Shown: piece by piece, positions 1 to 7,363 of the stretch
Layout: each line of letters opens with the position of its first letter
How positions within the stretch are numbered: position 1 is the first letter of the stretch
Assembly: GCA_051881635.1 (NCBI GenBank)
Contig: JBJEQG010000140.1
Span: forward strand, 1 to 39,962
Origin: JBJEQG01 sp051881635
GTDB lineage: Bacteria; Bacillota; Clostridia; Oscillospirales; Acutalibacteraceae
Direction: 5' to 3'
DNA: 39,962 bases
Notes under the pieces: model-generated
Databases searched by the model: none
The model's input: only the letters and a program-made list of their open reading frames with translations
Told to the model about the DNA's origin: nothing
Made by a program: the position numbers and the translations under genes

Positions 1-40
1 AAAGCCGTATTGTCCGAACAAACAGACAATACGGCTTTTT
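1..40 (-). terminator. Intrinsic terminator of the feo operon
   Basis: A perfect 14-bp inverted repeat (1-14 with 25-38) has a 10-base loop. The stem starts AAAGCC and ends GGCTTTTT, so it would work in either direction. It lies just after the stop of the Cys-rich small gene and closes the feo operon on the minus strand; a gene converging from outside the window could share it. Confidence 0.85.
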
Positions 41-52
41 AGTTTGCTGTAA

Positions 53-205
53 TTATTTGTTATGGCAACAGCCTTTGCTCGGGCAATTTTCACACCCACA
101 GCCACAACCGTTCTTTCCCGCCTTTTTTTGGCGAACCATATAGAAAATAACCAAACCTACAATGACGGCAAGTACAGCCAAAACAATAATCGTTCCCCAC
201 GGCAT
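53..205 (-). CDS. FeoB-associated Cys-rich membrane protein (50 aa)
   Basis: This small gene follows feoB by 22 bases and has a strong ribosome binding site (AAAGGGAGG) before its ATG. The protein has one N-terminal membrane helix (about residues 4-24), a short basic stretch, then a tail with six cysteines at 34, 36, 38, 41, 46 and 47 in the pattern CGCGC..C....CC. This matches the FeoB-associated Cys-rich membrane protein family by size, layout and position. The role of that family is not firmly settled; a part in handling ferrous iron at the FeoB exit, or in FeoB assembly, is an inference from linkage. It is co-transcribed with feoA and feoB and ends just before the operon terminator. Confidence 0.85.
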   Translation of the reverse strand: MPWGTIIVLAVLAVIVGLVIFYMVRQKKAGKNGCGCGCENCPSKGCCHNK

Positions 206-227
206 GAAAACCGCCTCCCTTTATGAA

Positions 228-2648
228 TTACTTTGCCTCTGCGGTATGCAGAGGATTATGGTCTTTAACCTGATAGCCTTTGCGGAACAACATAAAGCAT
301 ACAAAAGCGATTACAGCAACAGCAGCAACACTGCCAATAATTGTGAACACATCAAAATGTCCTGTAAACAGATTGCCCAACTGATATACACACAAGGAAA
401 CACCGTATGCAAATACACACTGATAACCGATTGCGAACCATGTCCATTTCGCACTGTTCATTTCACGCCTTATCGCTCCGATTGCCGCAAAACATGGGGC
501 ACAAAGGAGGTTGAACAGCAGGAATGAATAACCTGCCAACTGTGTTAAGCCTGCAAAATCGAGAACACCAAACACGCTGACTACTTCTTCCTTTGCCGCA
601 AGTCCCATAATTGTGGCAACGGCGGCTGTCGCCTCGCCAAAACCAAGCGGAGCAAAAATCCAGCAGATTGCATTACCAATCATACCTAAAACGCTGTTGT
701 TCAACGACATATTTATACTGAAACCAAATACGCCGTTAACCATACCGAAGTGAGAACCTAACCAAATAACAATGGAGAACAGGAGAATAACCGTACCGGC
801 TTTCTTGATAAAAGACCATGCACGCTCCCACATGGAACGCAAAACACTGCTGACAGTCGGCAGATGATAGGGCGGCAATTCCATAACAAACGGAGCGGGA
901 TTGCCTGAAAAAAGCTTTGTCTTTTTCAGCATAATGCCGGAAATGGCAACGGCAAGAATACCAACAAAATAAGCACTTGGTGCAACCCACCATGCACCAC
1001 CGAACAAAGTGGAAGCAATCAGGGCAATCATGGGAAGTTTAGCACCACATGGAATAAAAGTCGTTGTCATAATCGTCATACGGCGGTCACGCTCATTTTC
1101 GATTGTTCTTGACGCCATAATTCCCGGAACACCACAGCTTGAACCGATTAACATTGGAATAAAGGACTTGCCCGAAAGACCGAACTTTCTGAAAATTTTA
1201 TCCATAACAAAAGCAATGCGTGACATATATCCGCAGCCTTCAAGGAAAGCAAGAAAAATAAAGAGAGCCATCATTTGTGGTACAAAACCAAGAACCGAAC
1301 CGACACCGGCAACAATACCGTCAAGAATTAAACTATTGAGCCAATCTGCACAGTTCATGGCTTTCAAGCCGTTTTCAACCAATTTTGGAATACCCGGCAC
1401 CCATATACCGTAATTTTCGGGAGCTGGGGCATTCACCATAGATGTATCAGGGTCATAGTATAAGGAGAGGTCATAACCTTCCTTTGCAAGAGCATCGGCA
1501 TAAGAACCGAATACCTCATCAAAATCGGCAAAACTGCCGTTCTCCATAGCACTGAGAATATCAGCCGCACCGATAACATCAGCATCGGCGGCTTTTTGTA
1601 CAGTCGCTTTAAACTTATCCGTAAAAATATTTTTAACGGCATATTCATCGGTTGCCGCCGCATAATCTGCCGCACCGATTGTAAACAAATGCCAACCGTC
1701 ACCAAACACACCGTCATTCGCCCAATTAGTAAAAACCGTCCCAATCAATGATATGGAAACATAGTAAACGATAATCATAACAACGGCGAAAATCGGCAGT
1801 GCCGCAAAACGGTTTGTCACAATACGGTCGATTTTATCGGAAGTTGAAAGTTTATTCCGATTTCTTTTTTTGTAACAGTCTTTAAGGATTGATGTAATAT
1901 AGTTATATCTTTCGTTGGTAATAATACTTTCGGCGTCATCGTCCAACTCTCTTTCCGCCGCTTCAATATCCTTTTCGATATGTTCCAAAACAGACTTTTT
2001 GATTTTAAGCTGTTCCAAAACTTTTTTGTCACGCTCAAAAATCTTAATGGCATACCACCTTTGGCGGTTTTCCGGCATATCATGAACCGCCGCCTCCTCA
2101 ATATGGGCCAAAGCGTGTTCCACAACACCGCTAAAACTGTGTCGGGGAATTGCTTTTACTCCCCTTGCAGCTGTAATTGCCACCTCAGCCGCCTCCTCAA
2201 TGCCTGTACCTTTTAATGCGGAAATTTCAACAACCTTATATCCAAGATGTTTGGAAAGCAGTTCGATATTTAATTTATCGCCGTTTTTATTAACAATATC
2301 CATCATATTGATTGCAACAACAACCGGAATACCCAACTCTGCAAGCTGTGTTGTTAAGTAGAGATTTCTTTCCAAATTTGTGCCGTCAATAATGTTCAGA
2401 ATTGCGTCAGGTCTTTCGTTAATCAAATAGTTTCTGGCAACAACTTCTTCAAGTGTGTACGGTGAAAGAGAATAAACACCCGGCAAGTCTACAACCTTAA
2501 CATCATCATGTTTTTTTAGCTTGCCCTCCTTTTTCTCTACGGTAACACCCGGCCAGTTTCCTACATATTGGTTAGAACCTGTCAACGCATTGAACAAGGT
2601 TGTTTTTCCGCAGTTCGGGTTTCCGGCAATCGCAATTTTAATCCCCAT
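228..2648 (-). CDS. feoB: Ferrous iron transport protein B (FeoB)
   Basis: This is the inner-membrane Fe(II) permease with a cytosolic GTPase domain. The G motifs are all present: G1 GNPNCGKT at residues 9-16, G3 DLPG at 54-57, G4 NMMD at 114-117 and G5 SALKG at 143-147. A helical FeoB-type spacer domain follows (about 160-275), then the membrane core with its Gate/nucleoside-recognition-like segments to residue 806. At 806 aa it is on the long side. The extra length is mainly an acidic hydrophilic loop of about 110 residues (around 310-425) between the first two membrane helices, predicted to face outward. The start is fixed by AAGGAGATAGGGAG before the ATG. It lies 42 bases after feoA; a small hairpin (2675-2690) sits directly after the feoA stop in that gap. 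Confidence 0.96.
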   Translation of the reverse strand: MGIKIAIAGNPNCGKTTLFNALTGSNQYVGNWPGVTVEKKEGKLKKHDDVKVVDLPGVYSLSPYTLEEVVARNYLINERPDAILNIIDGTNLERNLYLTTQLAELGIPVVVAINMMDIVNKNGDKLNIELLSKHLGYKVVEISALKGTGIEEAAEVAITAARGVKAIPRHSFSGVVEHALAHIEEAAVHDMPENRQRWYAIKIFERDKKVLEQLKIKKSVLEHIEKDIEAAERELDDDAESIITNERYNYITSILKDCYKKRNRNKLSTSDKIDRIVTNRFAALPIFAVVMIIVYYVSISLIGTVFTNWANDGVFGDGWHLFTIGAADYAAATDEYAVKNIFTDKFKATVQKAADADVIGAADILSAMENGSFADFDEVFGSYADALAKEGYDLSLYYDPDTSMVNAPAPENYGIWVPGIPKLVENGLKAMNCADWLNSLILDGIVAGVGSVLGFVPQMMALFIFLAFLEGCGYMSRIAFVMDKIFRKFGLSGKSFIPMLIGSSCGVPGIMASRTIENERDRRMTIMTTTFIPCGAKLPMIALIASTLFGGAWWVAPSAYFVGILAVAISGIMLKKTKLFSGNPAPFVMELPPYHLPTVSSVLRSMWERAWSFIKKAGTVILLFSIVIWLGSHFGMVNGVFGFSINMSLNNSVLGMIGNAICWIFAPLGFGEATAAVATIMGLAAKEEVVSVFGVLDFAGLTQLAGYSFLLFNLLCAPCFAAIGAIRREMNSAKWTWFAIGYQCVFAYGVSLCVYQLGNLFTGHFDVFTIIGSVAAVAVIAFVCFMLFRKGYQVKDHNPLHTAEAK

Positions 2649-2690
2649 AACTCCCTATCTCCTTTAAAATATAATCATTCTGCCGAATGA

Positions 2691-2912
2691 TTATTCAACC
2701 TCGACCATTTCAGCATCTGCCTTTCTCAAAGAAAGCTCATAGCCACGAACCGTCAGTTCAAACGGGTCGCCCAAAGGTGCAACCTTGCGTACAAAAACGG
2801 ATACGCCTTTTGTAATGCCCATATCCATAATGCGTCTTTTAATAGCCCCCTCTCCATGCAGTTTTTTTACAACAACGGTTTCTCCTACCTTAGCATCTCT
2901 CAAAGTTCTCAT
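2691..2912 (-). CDS. feoA: Ferrous iron transport protein A (FeoA)
   Basis: This 73-residue cytosolic protein has the SH3-like fold of the FeoA family, with the typical sequence RRIMDMGITKG (residues 26-36) and a C-terminal LTVRGYELSLRK segment. FeoA is thought to bind FeoB and adjust its GTPase or transport activity. It is the first gene of the feo operon and has a good ribosome binding site (AAGGAGGAACAGGT). The promoter about 140 bases upstream carries two DtxR-like iron boxes, so iron-dependent repression is likely. Confidence 0.93.
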   Translation of the reverse strand: MRTLRDAKVGETVVVKKLHGEGAIKRRIMDMGITKGVSVFVRKVAPLGDPFELTVRGYELSLRKADAEMVEVE

Positions 2913-3034
2913 ACCTGTTCCTCCTTATATCATCTTAATTTGCCATTTTTTGCCGATTGCAATACAAATGTTTTTAACCTGAACAATTATATTGCTGCCA
3001 ACGCCATTTATGTAAATTCTTTCATCAGAGTTAG

Positions 3035-3089
3035 TTAGTGCAAACTAACCTACTGAATTTATATTAGCACAGGCTAACCTTTATGTCAA
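3035..3089 (-). promoter_or_regulatory. feo promoter with two DtxR/IdeR-like iron boxes
   Basis: Read on the minus strand there is a consensus SigA promoter: -35 TTGACA (3084-3089), a 17-base spacer and -10 TAATAT (3061-3066). Two 17-base boxes of form AGGTTAGYYTGYRCTAA lie in the same orientation, 29 bp apart. One (3064-3080) fills the spacer and overlaps the -10. The other (3035-3051) lies just after the expected transcription start. The upstream box matches 14 of 19 positions of the DtxR consensus TTAGGTTAGCCTAACCTAA. Both contain a TTAGN-N4-NCTAA palindrome. Repression by an iron-loaded DtxR/IdeR-type regulator is inferred. Confidence 0.8.
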
Positions 3090-3201
3090 GACCTCTTTTG
3101 TATTTTTTTACCAATTCTGAGCTAAAATATTAAATTTCGGTAAATTCCGACAACTTATTCTCTACTCCTTTCTGAAAAAACATTCAAATTTATTTTGGCT
3201 A

Positions 3202-3230
3202 TTGTTATTTATCAAAGAAACTGTTAAAAT
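3202..3230 (+). promoter_or_regulatory. SigA-type promoter of pyrB
   Basis: TTGTTA (3202-3207) and TAAAAT (3225-3230) are separated by 17 bases. Transcription would start about 22 bases before the pyrB start codon. The leader is too short for a PyrR-type attenuator, and none is visible. Confidence 0.65.
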
Positions 3231-3258
3231 AAGTATAGAAAGGGAAAGGTGAGAACCT

Positions 3259-4329
3259 ATGATACCAAAACATATTATTGATTTGGAAGATTTGTCTGTT
3301 GAAGATATTCGCCATATTGCCGAAAATGCCAACGCTATCCGTCAAAAACCGCAGGACTATGCTGATGCCTGTCACGGCAAAATTATGGCAACACTCTTTT
3401 ATGAACCCTCAACCCGAACACAAATGTCATTCAAAACCGCCATGCTTCGTTTGGGCGGTACACTTATCGGCTTTGACAACCCTAACTCATCTTCGGTTGC
3501 CAAAGGTGAAAGCCTGAAAGATACCATAACCGTTGTCAGCGGTTATGCGGATATTATCGCCATGCGTCACCCATCTGAGGGAGCGGCAAAAGCAGCTTCC
3601 CTGTACTCCTATGTTCCTGTTATCAATGCAGGGGACGGCGGACACCTTCACCCAACACAAACCCTGACCGATATTGTTACCTTATATAATGAAAGAGGTT
3701 CTTTGGAAAATATGTGTATCGGTTTGTGCGGCGACCTGAAAAACGGGCGTACCGTCCATTCGCTGATTAAAACCATGTCCCATTTTTCAAACAACCGCTT
3801 TATCTTAATTTCAACCGCTGAATTGGGAATACCGCAGTATATTAAGGATATTCTGAATGCCGCCGGCTGTGAATATACTGAAATGTCCTCACTCAAAGAG
3901 GCTATGCCCTATCTTGATATTTTGTACATGACACGAATTCAGCGTGAACGCTTTGCCTCTGATGAAGATTATCAAAAGCAAAAGGGCATTTACATTCTTG
4001 ACCGTGATAAACTGCAATACGGCAAAAAGGACCTGAAAATTCTCCACCCCCTTCCCCGTGTTGATGAAATCGACTATGAGATTGATGAGGACGAACGGGC
4101 AAAATACTTTATACAAACGGTTTACGGCGTTTATGCCCGTATGGCATTGATTATGGAACTGCTCAAAAATCCCGACCACACACAAGCTCCCAAACTTTTA
4201 TCCACACACCCTGCCGTTTGCTCCAATCCCCGCTGTATTACACACGATGAAGTTTATTTGCCGCATATTTTCAGAGAATCAGGTGATATGCTCCTCTGCA
4301 ACTACTGTGACGGCAGAACCTTAATATAA
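3259..4329 (+). CDS. pyrB: Aspartate carbamoyltransferase catalytic chain with a PyrI-like zinc tail
   Basis: The enzyme joins carbamoyl phosphate and aspartate in pyrimidine synthesis. The carbamoyl-phosphate loop FYEPSTRTQ (47-55), the HPTQ motif (131-134) and HPLPR (263-267) are intact. Catalytic chains are normally about 305-310 residues; this one has 356. The extra tail has four cysteines (321, 326, 347, 350) in the order C-x4-C-x20-C-x2-C, with CSNPRCITH resembling the CPNSNCISH of the PyrI zinc domain, whose cysteines have the same x4 and x2 spacings. The N-terminal nucleotide-binding half of PyrI is absent, and no pyrI or other pyr gene is nearby. The ribosome binding site AAAGGTGAG precedes the ATG. 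The catalytic assignment is firm; that the tail is a relic or working form of the PyrI zinc domain is inferred. Confidence 0.93.
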   Translation: MIPKHIIDLEDLSVEDIRHIAENANAIRQKPQDYADACHGKIMATLFYEPSTRTQMSFKTAMLRLGGTLIGFDNPNSSSVAKGESLKDTITVVSGYADIIAMRHPSEGAAKAASLYSYVPVINAGDGGHLHPTQTLTDIVTLYNERGSLENMCIGLCGDLKNGRTVHSLIKTMSHFSNNRFILISTAELGIPQYIKDILNAAGCEYTEMSSLKEAMPYLDILYMTRIQRERFASDEDYQKQKGIYILDRDKLQYGKKDLKILHPLPRVDEIDYEIDEDERAKYFIQTVYGVYARMALIMELLKNPDHTQAPKLLSTHPAVCSNPRCITHDEVYLPHIFRESGDMLLCNYCDGRTLI

Positions 4330-4340
4330 TGTTTTATCCA

Positions 4341-4378
4341 AACCCCTGCAAAGGGAGCGGCGGCTTGCTGCTCCCTTT
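4341..4378 (+). repeat. Hairpin after pyrB, member of the intergenic palindrome family
   Basis: AAAGGGAGC (4350-4358) pairs with GCTCCCTTT (4370-4378), and the stem extends inward by about three more pairs. The sequence AACCCCTGCA before it recurs at 13131-13140 in the larger palindrome cluster. No run of T follows, so it would be a weak terminator at best. Confidence 0.55.
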
Positions 4379-4385
4379 GAAATTC

Positions 4386-4419
4386 CATTTTGGAAATAAA
4401 AACTTTTGTTTTCAAAATG
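4386..4419 (+). promoter_or_regulatory. Stable hairpin in the leader of the GNAT gene
   Basis: CATTTTGGAAA (4386-4396) pairs with TTTTCAAAATG (4409-4419), giving an 11-bp RNA stem with one G-U pair and a 12-base loop. It ends a few bases before the ribosome binding site at 4428-4434. There is no T run, so a role in mRNA stability or translation is more likely than termination, but this is speculative. Confidence 0.45.
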
Positions 4420-4440
4420 TACATTAAAAGGAGAATAACC

Positions 4441-4986
4441 ATGCTGCTCCGTCCCGCACAAACTAATGAATTGGACTATATCCGCAACCTTTATGATGTT
4501 TCTTTTCCAAAAGATGAAAAAAAGCCATTTTCACTGATTTTGGAGAAAACCGCCGAAGGGCTTATGGAAATTCTTATACTGATAAAAGACAATTCACCTG
4601 TCGGATTGATGATTACACTCCAAAACAATGATTTAGTTCTTTTGGATTACTTTGCCATAGATACAATGCGGCGTGGCGAAGGACTTGGCTCTGTGGCTCT
4701 GGATTTATTCCGCCAACGGTACAGTGGAAAACGCTGTTTATTGGAAATTGAAATTATTGACGATAACGCCGAAAATGCACTCCAACGCCGTCAACGCAAA
4801 AATTTCTACCTCAAAAACGGTTTGTATGAAACAAATATTTGGGTTACACTGTTCGGTGTTGATATGGAAATTTTAATTTTCGACAACCGCTGTTCCGTCA
4901 GCTATGAGGAATACTACAACATTTATCAGGCTATGGGCAAGAAAATTGCCGACCGTCTGAAACGATACCAAAATAAAGGACAGTGA
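4441..4986 (+). CDS. GNAT family N-acetyltransferase
   Basis: This 181-residue protein has the GNAT acetyl-CoA fold. Strand 4 has LVLLDYFAID (66-74), followed by the acetyl-CoA pyrophosphate loop RRGEGLG (77-83, a Q/RxxGxG motif) and a helix. The substrate cannot be read from the sequence. I take the ATG at 4441, preceded by AAAAGGAG at the right spacing, rather than the in-frame ATG 51 bases upstream, which lies in a hairpin and lacks a ribosome binding site. The gene lies between pyrB and a membrane protein gene and may be transcribed from the pyrB promoter. Confidence 0.85.
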   Translation: MLLRPAQTNELDYIRNLYDVSFPKDEKKPFSLILEKTAEGLMEILILIKDNSPVGLMITLQNNDLVLLDYFAIDTMRRGEGLGSVALDLFRQRYSGKRCLLEIEIIDDNAENALQRRQRKNFYLKNGLYETNIWVTLFGVDMEILIFDNRCSVSYEEYYNIYQAMGKKIADRLKRYQNKGQ

Positions 4987-5063
4987 TAAACACGAAAGAA
5001 TAATATAAATTACACATTTTAAATTACAATAAATAACGGAAATATTTAACGAGGAAAGAACAT

Positions 5064-6689
5064 ATGTATACCAAAAATAAAGAAAAAGCAAATAAATATT
5101 TTTTAATATTTTTTATAGCCGTTTTCTCAATCTTTACTTTGCAAATAATTTATCAATCATGGTCATATGAAATGAACCATGCATATAACCATGATTCTCC
5201 GTTGTACTGGGCGGTTGGCAGAGGTATGTTAAACGGCATAAAACCATACAGCGGTTTATATGAAAACAAACCTGTTGGAATCTTTTTGATTTCGGCTTTG
5301 TCGTTTGCTTTGACAAACGATATAACTATATGCAACCTTTTTTCTTTTCTATGCCTTGTTATTATCGCATTTATCCCCGTGCTTTGTATCTGGGAATATT
5401 GTAAACAAACAGGTTTAACAAAAGACAAACCTAAAACATTGATATATTTATTTCTTGCCCTTATAATGGGATTGTTTTTGATGAAATATTGTGAAACAAA
5501 CAGCGGTTCTTTTCAAACCGAAAGCATTGGAACAGCTTTCGCCGGATTGTATTTTTGGGCGATTATGCACATTCATTGGAAAAAAGGGGAAAAATGCAAC
5601 AGGAAACAAATTATTATCTGGACAACACTTGCAGGATTCTTCGTTATGTGCAGTGTTATGTTTAAAGAGCCGTTTATTATTCTATTGGTATCGGGAAGTC
5701 TGTTTATGGTAAACTCTGTCAGAGATTTTATTGCAAAAACTGTAATTCCCTCCTTTATAGGTGGCGTACTGTCCGTTATGTTATTATTGGCTTGCGGTGT
5801 ATTATCTGAATATTTCAGCATATACTTAAAAAAAATGTTTGGAAACCATATTTCAATTTACGGCTCACCTTTTGTACGAATGTTTCAACTGGATAAGATG
5901 ATGGTAAATTTAGAAAAATTTTCAACTTTTTTTGCAATTATAGTTTTATTAGCTGTTATTACATTTATTTTGTACGCTGCCCTTAATAAAAAATTCTCTT
6001 TAAAACTTCGCTTATGGAAAGTGTTTACTTTGATTTTTGCTCTCCTTTGTGCATCATTTGCCGTTGGTCTTGGCGGACATTATTTCCGTCATCATTATAT
6101 TTTTGCAGCTCCCTTCTATATGATTTTGATTATTTCGGTATGCAAAATCATAATGGATTGTAAAAGTATTCAGGAGCATAATCAATTTACCATACCGAAT
6201 GTGATTTCCGCTACTTATAATCCCATTGTTCTTTCAAATTTAATTCTATTGATTATTTTCATCTTTAATCTTAATATAGAAAATTATCGAAGTCGTGATA
6301 ATTTTTACGACTATTCCCTTATTTACGATGAGGCCAAATATGTCGATTCTTTGCTTGACTATTATGGCGAGGATACATATCAATATATCGGATTTAATAT
6401 GGATAACTCTTTCTATGGATTAACTGTACATTCTCCGAAAGGTCCGGCATTTGTTCAAGATGAATATAACTTTGAAGATGAAAATTCATGGTTTTCGCAA
6501 AATTTATTAAGGCAACTTGACGAGGTTAATATTGTTATTGTCAACTATTTCAATATGCCTGCAATCAATGACAAAGTACAGGAAATTTTGGATACTGAAT
6601 TTACAACCGAGCCAAAAAATCCATATACTGAAATGGAAAAACCCAAAGGATTTGATTGTAAGATATATTACAGAATAGACACTTTATAA
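5064..6689 (+). CDS. Multi-spanning membrane protein, GT-C glycosyltransferase-like
   Basis: The 541-residue protein has about ten membrane segments and a hydrophilic C-terminal domain (about 415-541). After the first helix comes an external loop with an aspartate (D44) followed by GIKPYSGLYENKP (58-70). This resembles the loop of ArnT/PMT-like GT-C enzymes, which use lipid-linked sugars. It is therefore probably a glycosyltransferase that modifies a cell-envelope glycan or protein, but donor and acceptor are unknown and the family match is weak. It is AT-rich, starts behind GAGGAAAG, and ends at a strong terminator. No sugar-nucleotide or cell-wall genes lie beside it. Confidence 0.6.
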   Translation: MYTKNKEKANKYFLIFFIAVFSIFTLQIIYQSWSYEMNHAYNHDSPLYWAVGRGMLNGIKPYSGLYENKPVGIFLISALSFALTNDITICNLFSFLCLVIIAFIPVLCIWEYCKQTGLTKDKPKTLIYLFLALIMGLFLMKYCETNSGSFQTESIGTAFAGLYFWAIMHIHWKKGEKCNRKQIIIWTTLAGFFVMCSVMFKEPFIILLVSGSLFMVNSVRDFIAKTVIPSFIGGVLSVMLLLACGVLSEYFSIYLKKMFGNHISIYGSPFVRMFQLDKMMVNLEKFSTFFAIIVLLAVITFILYAALNKKFSLKLRLWKVFTLIFALLCASFAVGLGGHYFRHHYIFAAPFYMILIISVCKIIMDCKSIQEHNQFTIPNVISATYNPIVLSNLILLIIFIFNLNIENYRSRDNFYDYSLIYDEAKYVDSLLDYYGEDTYQYIGFNMDNSFYGLTVHSPKGPAFVQDEYNFEDENSWFSQNLLRQLDEVNIVIVNYFNMPAINDKVQEILDTEFTTEPKNPYTEMEKPKGFDCKIYYRIDTL

Positions 6690-6727
6690 AATGGATTAAC
6701 ATATTATCCCTTTGTTATAACAAATAT

Positions 6728-6765
6728 TAAGGATATGTCGTTTTGCGGCATATCCTTATTTTTTT
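6728..6765 (+). terminator. Intrinsic terminator after the GT-C-like gene
   Basis: TAAGGATATG pairs with CATATCCTTA around a short loop that can extend the stem with CG/CG pairs, followed by seven T residues. This insulates the next operon from upstream transcription. Confidence 0.9.
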
Positions 6766-6832
6766 AACAATTAAATCCAGAAATATAATTTCACACAAAA
6801 AAGCACGCTTATTTTTCTTTTAAAGAATTATT

Positions 6833-6841
6833 TGGTATAAT
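6833..6841 (+). promoter_or_regulatory. Extended -10 promoter upstream of the oxidoreductase operon
   Basis: TGGTATAAT (6833-6841) is an extended -10 element (TGnTATAAT). No good -35 is seen at 17 bases, which is common for extended -10 promoters. Transcription would start near 6848, giving a leader of about 270 bases. A second TATAAT at 6997-7002 has no recognisable -35 or TG extension. Confidence 0.55.
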
Positions 6842-6850
6842 TGTACTATT

Positions 6851-7096
6851 CCGTTGGAGAAAATATTATTGTATTTTCTTACGGTTAATGTTAAAATCTT
6901 CTCAAAAGCTCGGAAAAATCCGACTTTCTATAAAGATTTTAATTCAGGCTTCCAAATTTTACCTTGTACAAAAGGGGACTATTGTACTAAAATCTTTATA
7001 ATGTACACAGGCTATTCATAATATTATTTTATAATAAAAATCATTGGGCAATATCGTTTAAAATTAAAATTGCGGTTGGAATTATCCTACAACCGC
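6851..7096 (+). ncRNA. Candidate structured 5' leader (possible cis-regulatory RNA)
   Basis: Three hairpins lie between the promoter and the first gene. Hairpin I pairs CCGT and AGAAAATA with TATTTTCT and ACGG (6851-6884). Hairpin II pairs TTAAAATCTT (6891-6900) with AAGATTTTAA (6933-6942) and encloses a second stem with TCGGA/TCCGA (6905-6927). Hairpin III pairs GCGGTTG with CAACCGC (7072-7078 with 7090-7096), just before the ribosome binding site. A further copy of TAAAATCTT at 6988-6996 could pair with 6933-6941 instead, which would open hairpin II. I do not recognise T-box, TPP, SAM, cobalamin or other common riboswitch signatures. The structures are read directly; that they regulate is an inference. 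Confidence 0.4.
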
Positions 7097-7118
7097 CGAA
7101 TATAAAGAGGTGATATTT

Positions 7119-7340
7119 TTGGGAACAATAGAAGTAAATAATGAGGTCTGCAAAGCCTGTGGACTTTGTGTGTATGTTTGTCCAAAAAAGGTCATTGAGC
7201 TTGATAAAAGCACTCTGAACAAACATGGATTTCACCCTGCGGCACTTTGCAGTGACGGCTGTATAGGCTGTGCATCATGTGCCGTAATTTGTCCTGAGGC
7301 GGCAATTACCGTTTACAGGGAAACAACAAAGAAAAACTAA
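7119..7340 (+). CDS. 2-oxoacid:ferredoxin oxidoreductase delta subunit (2[4Fe-4S] ferredoxin)
   Basis: The 73-residue protein carries two 4Fe-4S motifs: C11-x2-C14-x2-C17-x3-C21 and C48-x2-C51-x2-C54-x3-C58, each followed by proline. It passes electrons from the TPP subunit to external ferredoxin. I choose the TTG at 7119, because AAAGAGGTGAT lies six bases before it; the in-frame GTG at 7110 is part of that ribosome binding site. It is the first of four tightly spaced genes of one oxidoreductase. Confidence 0.88.
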   Translation: MGTIEVNNEVCKACGLCVYVCPKKVIELDKSTLNKHGFHPAALCSDGCIGCASCAVICPEAAITVYRETTKKN

Positions 7341-7363
7341 TACTTTGAAAGGACACTTACCTT

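Noticed and set aside
162..527. 121-codon plus-strand frame opposite the feoB end
   Set aside because: Covered by feoB and the Cys-rich small gene on the other strand, both with clear family identity.
2675..2690. Hairpin after feoA as a terminator
   Set aside because: Only six base pairs and no T run; feoB follows at once, so at most it tunes the feoA/feoB ratio.
6974..7002. Second promoter at TATAAT 6997-7002
   Set aside because: The sequence 17 bases upstream is GGGGAC, a poor -35, and there is no TG extension; could still be activator-dependent, so not excluded fully.
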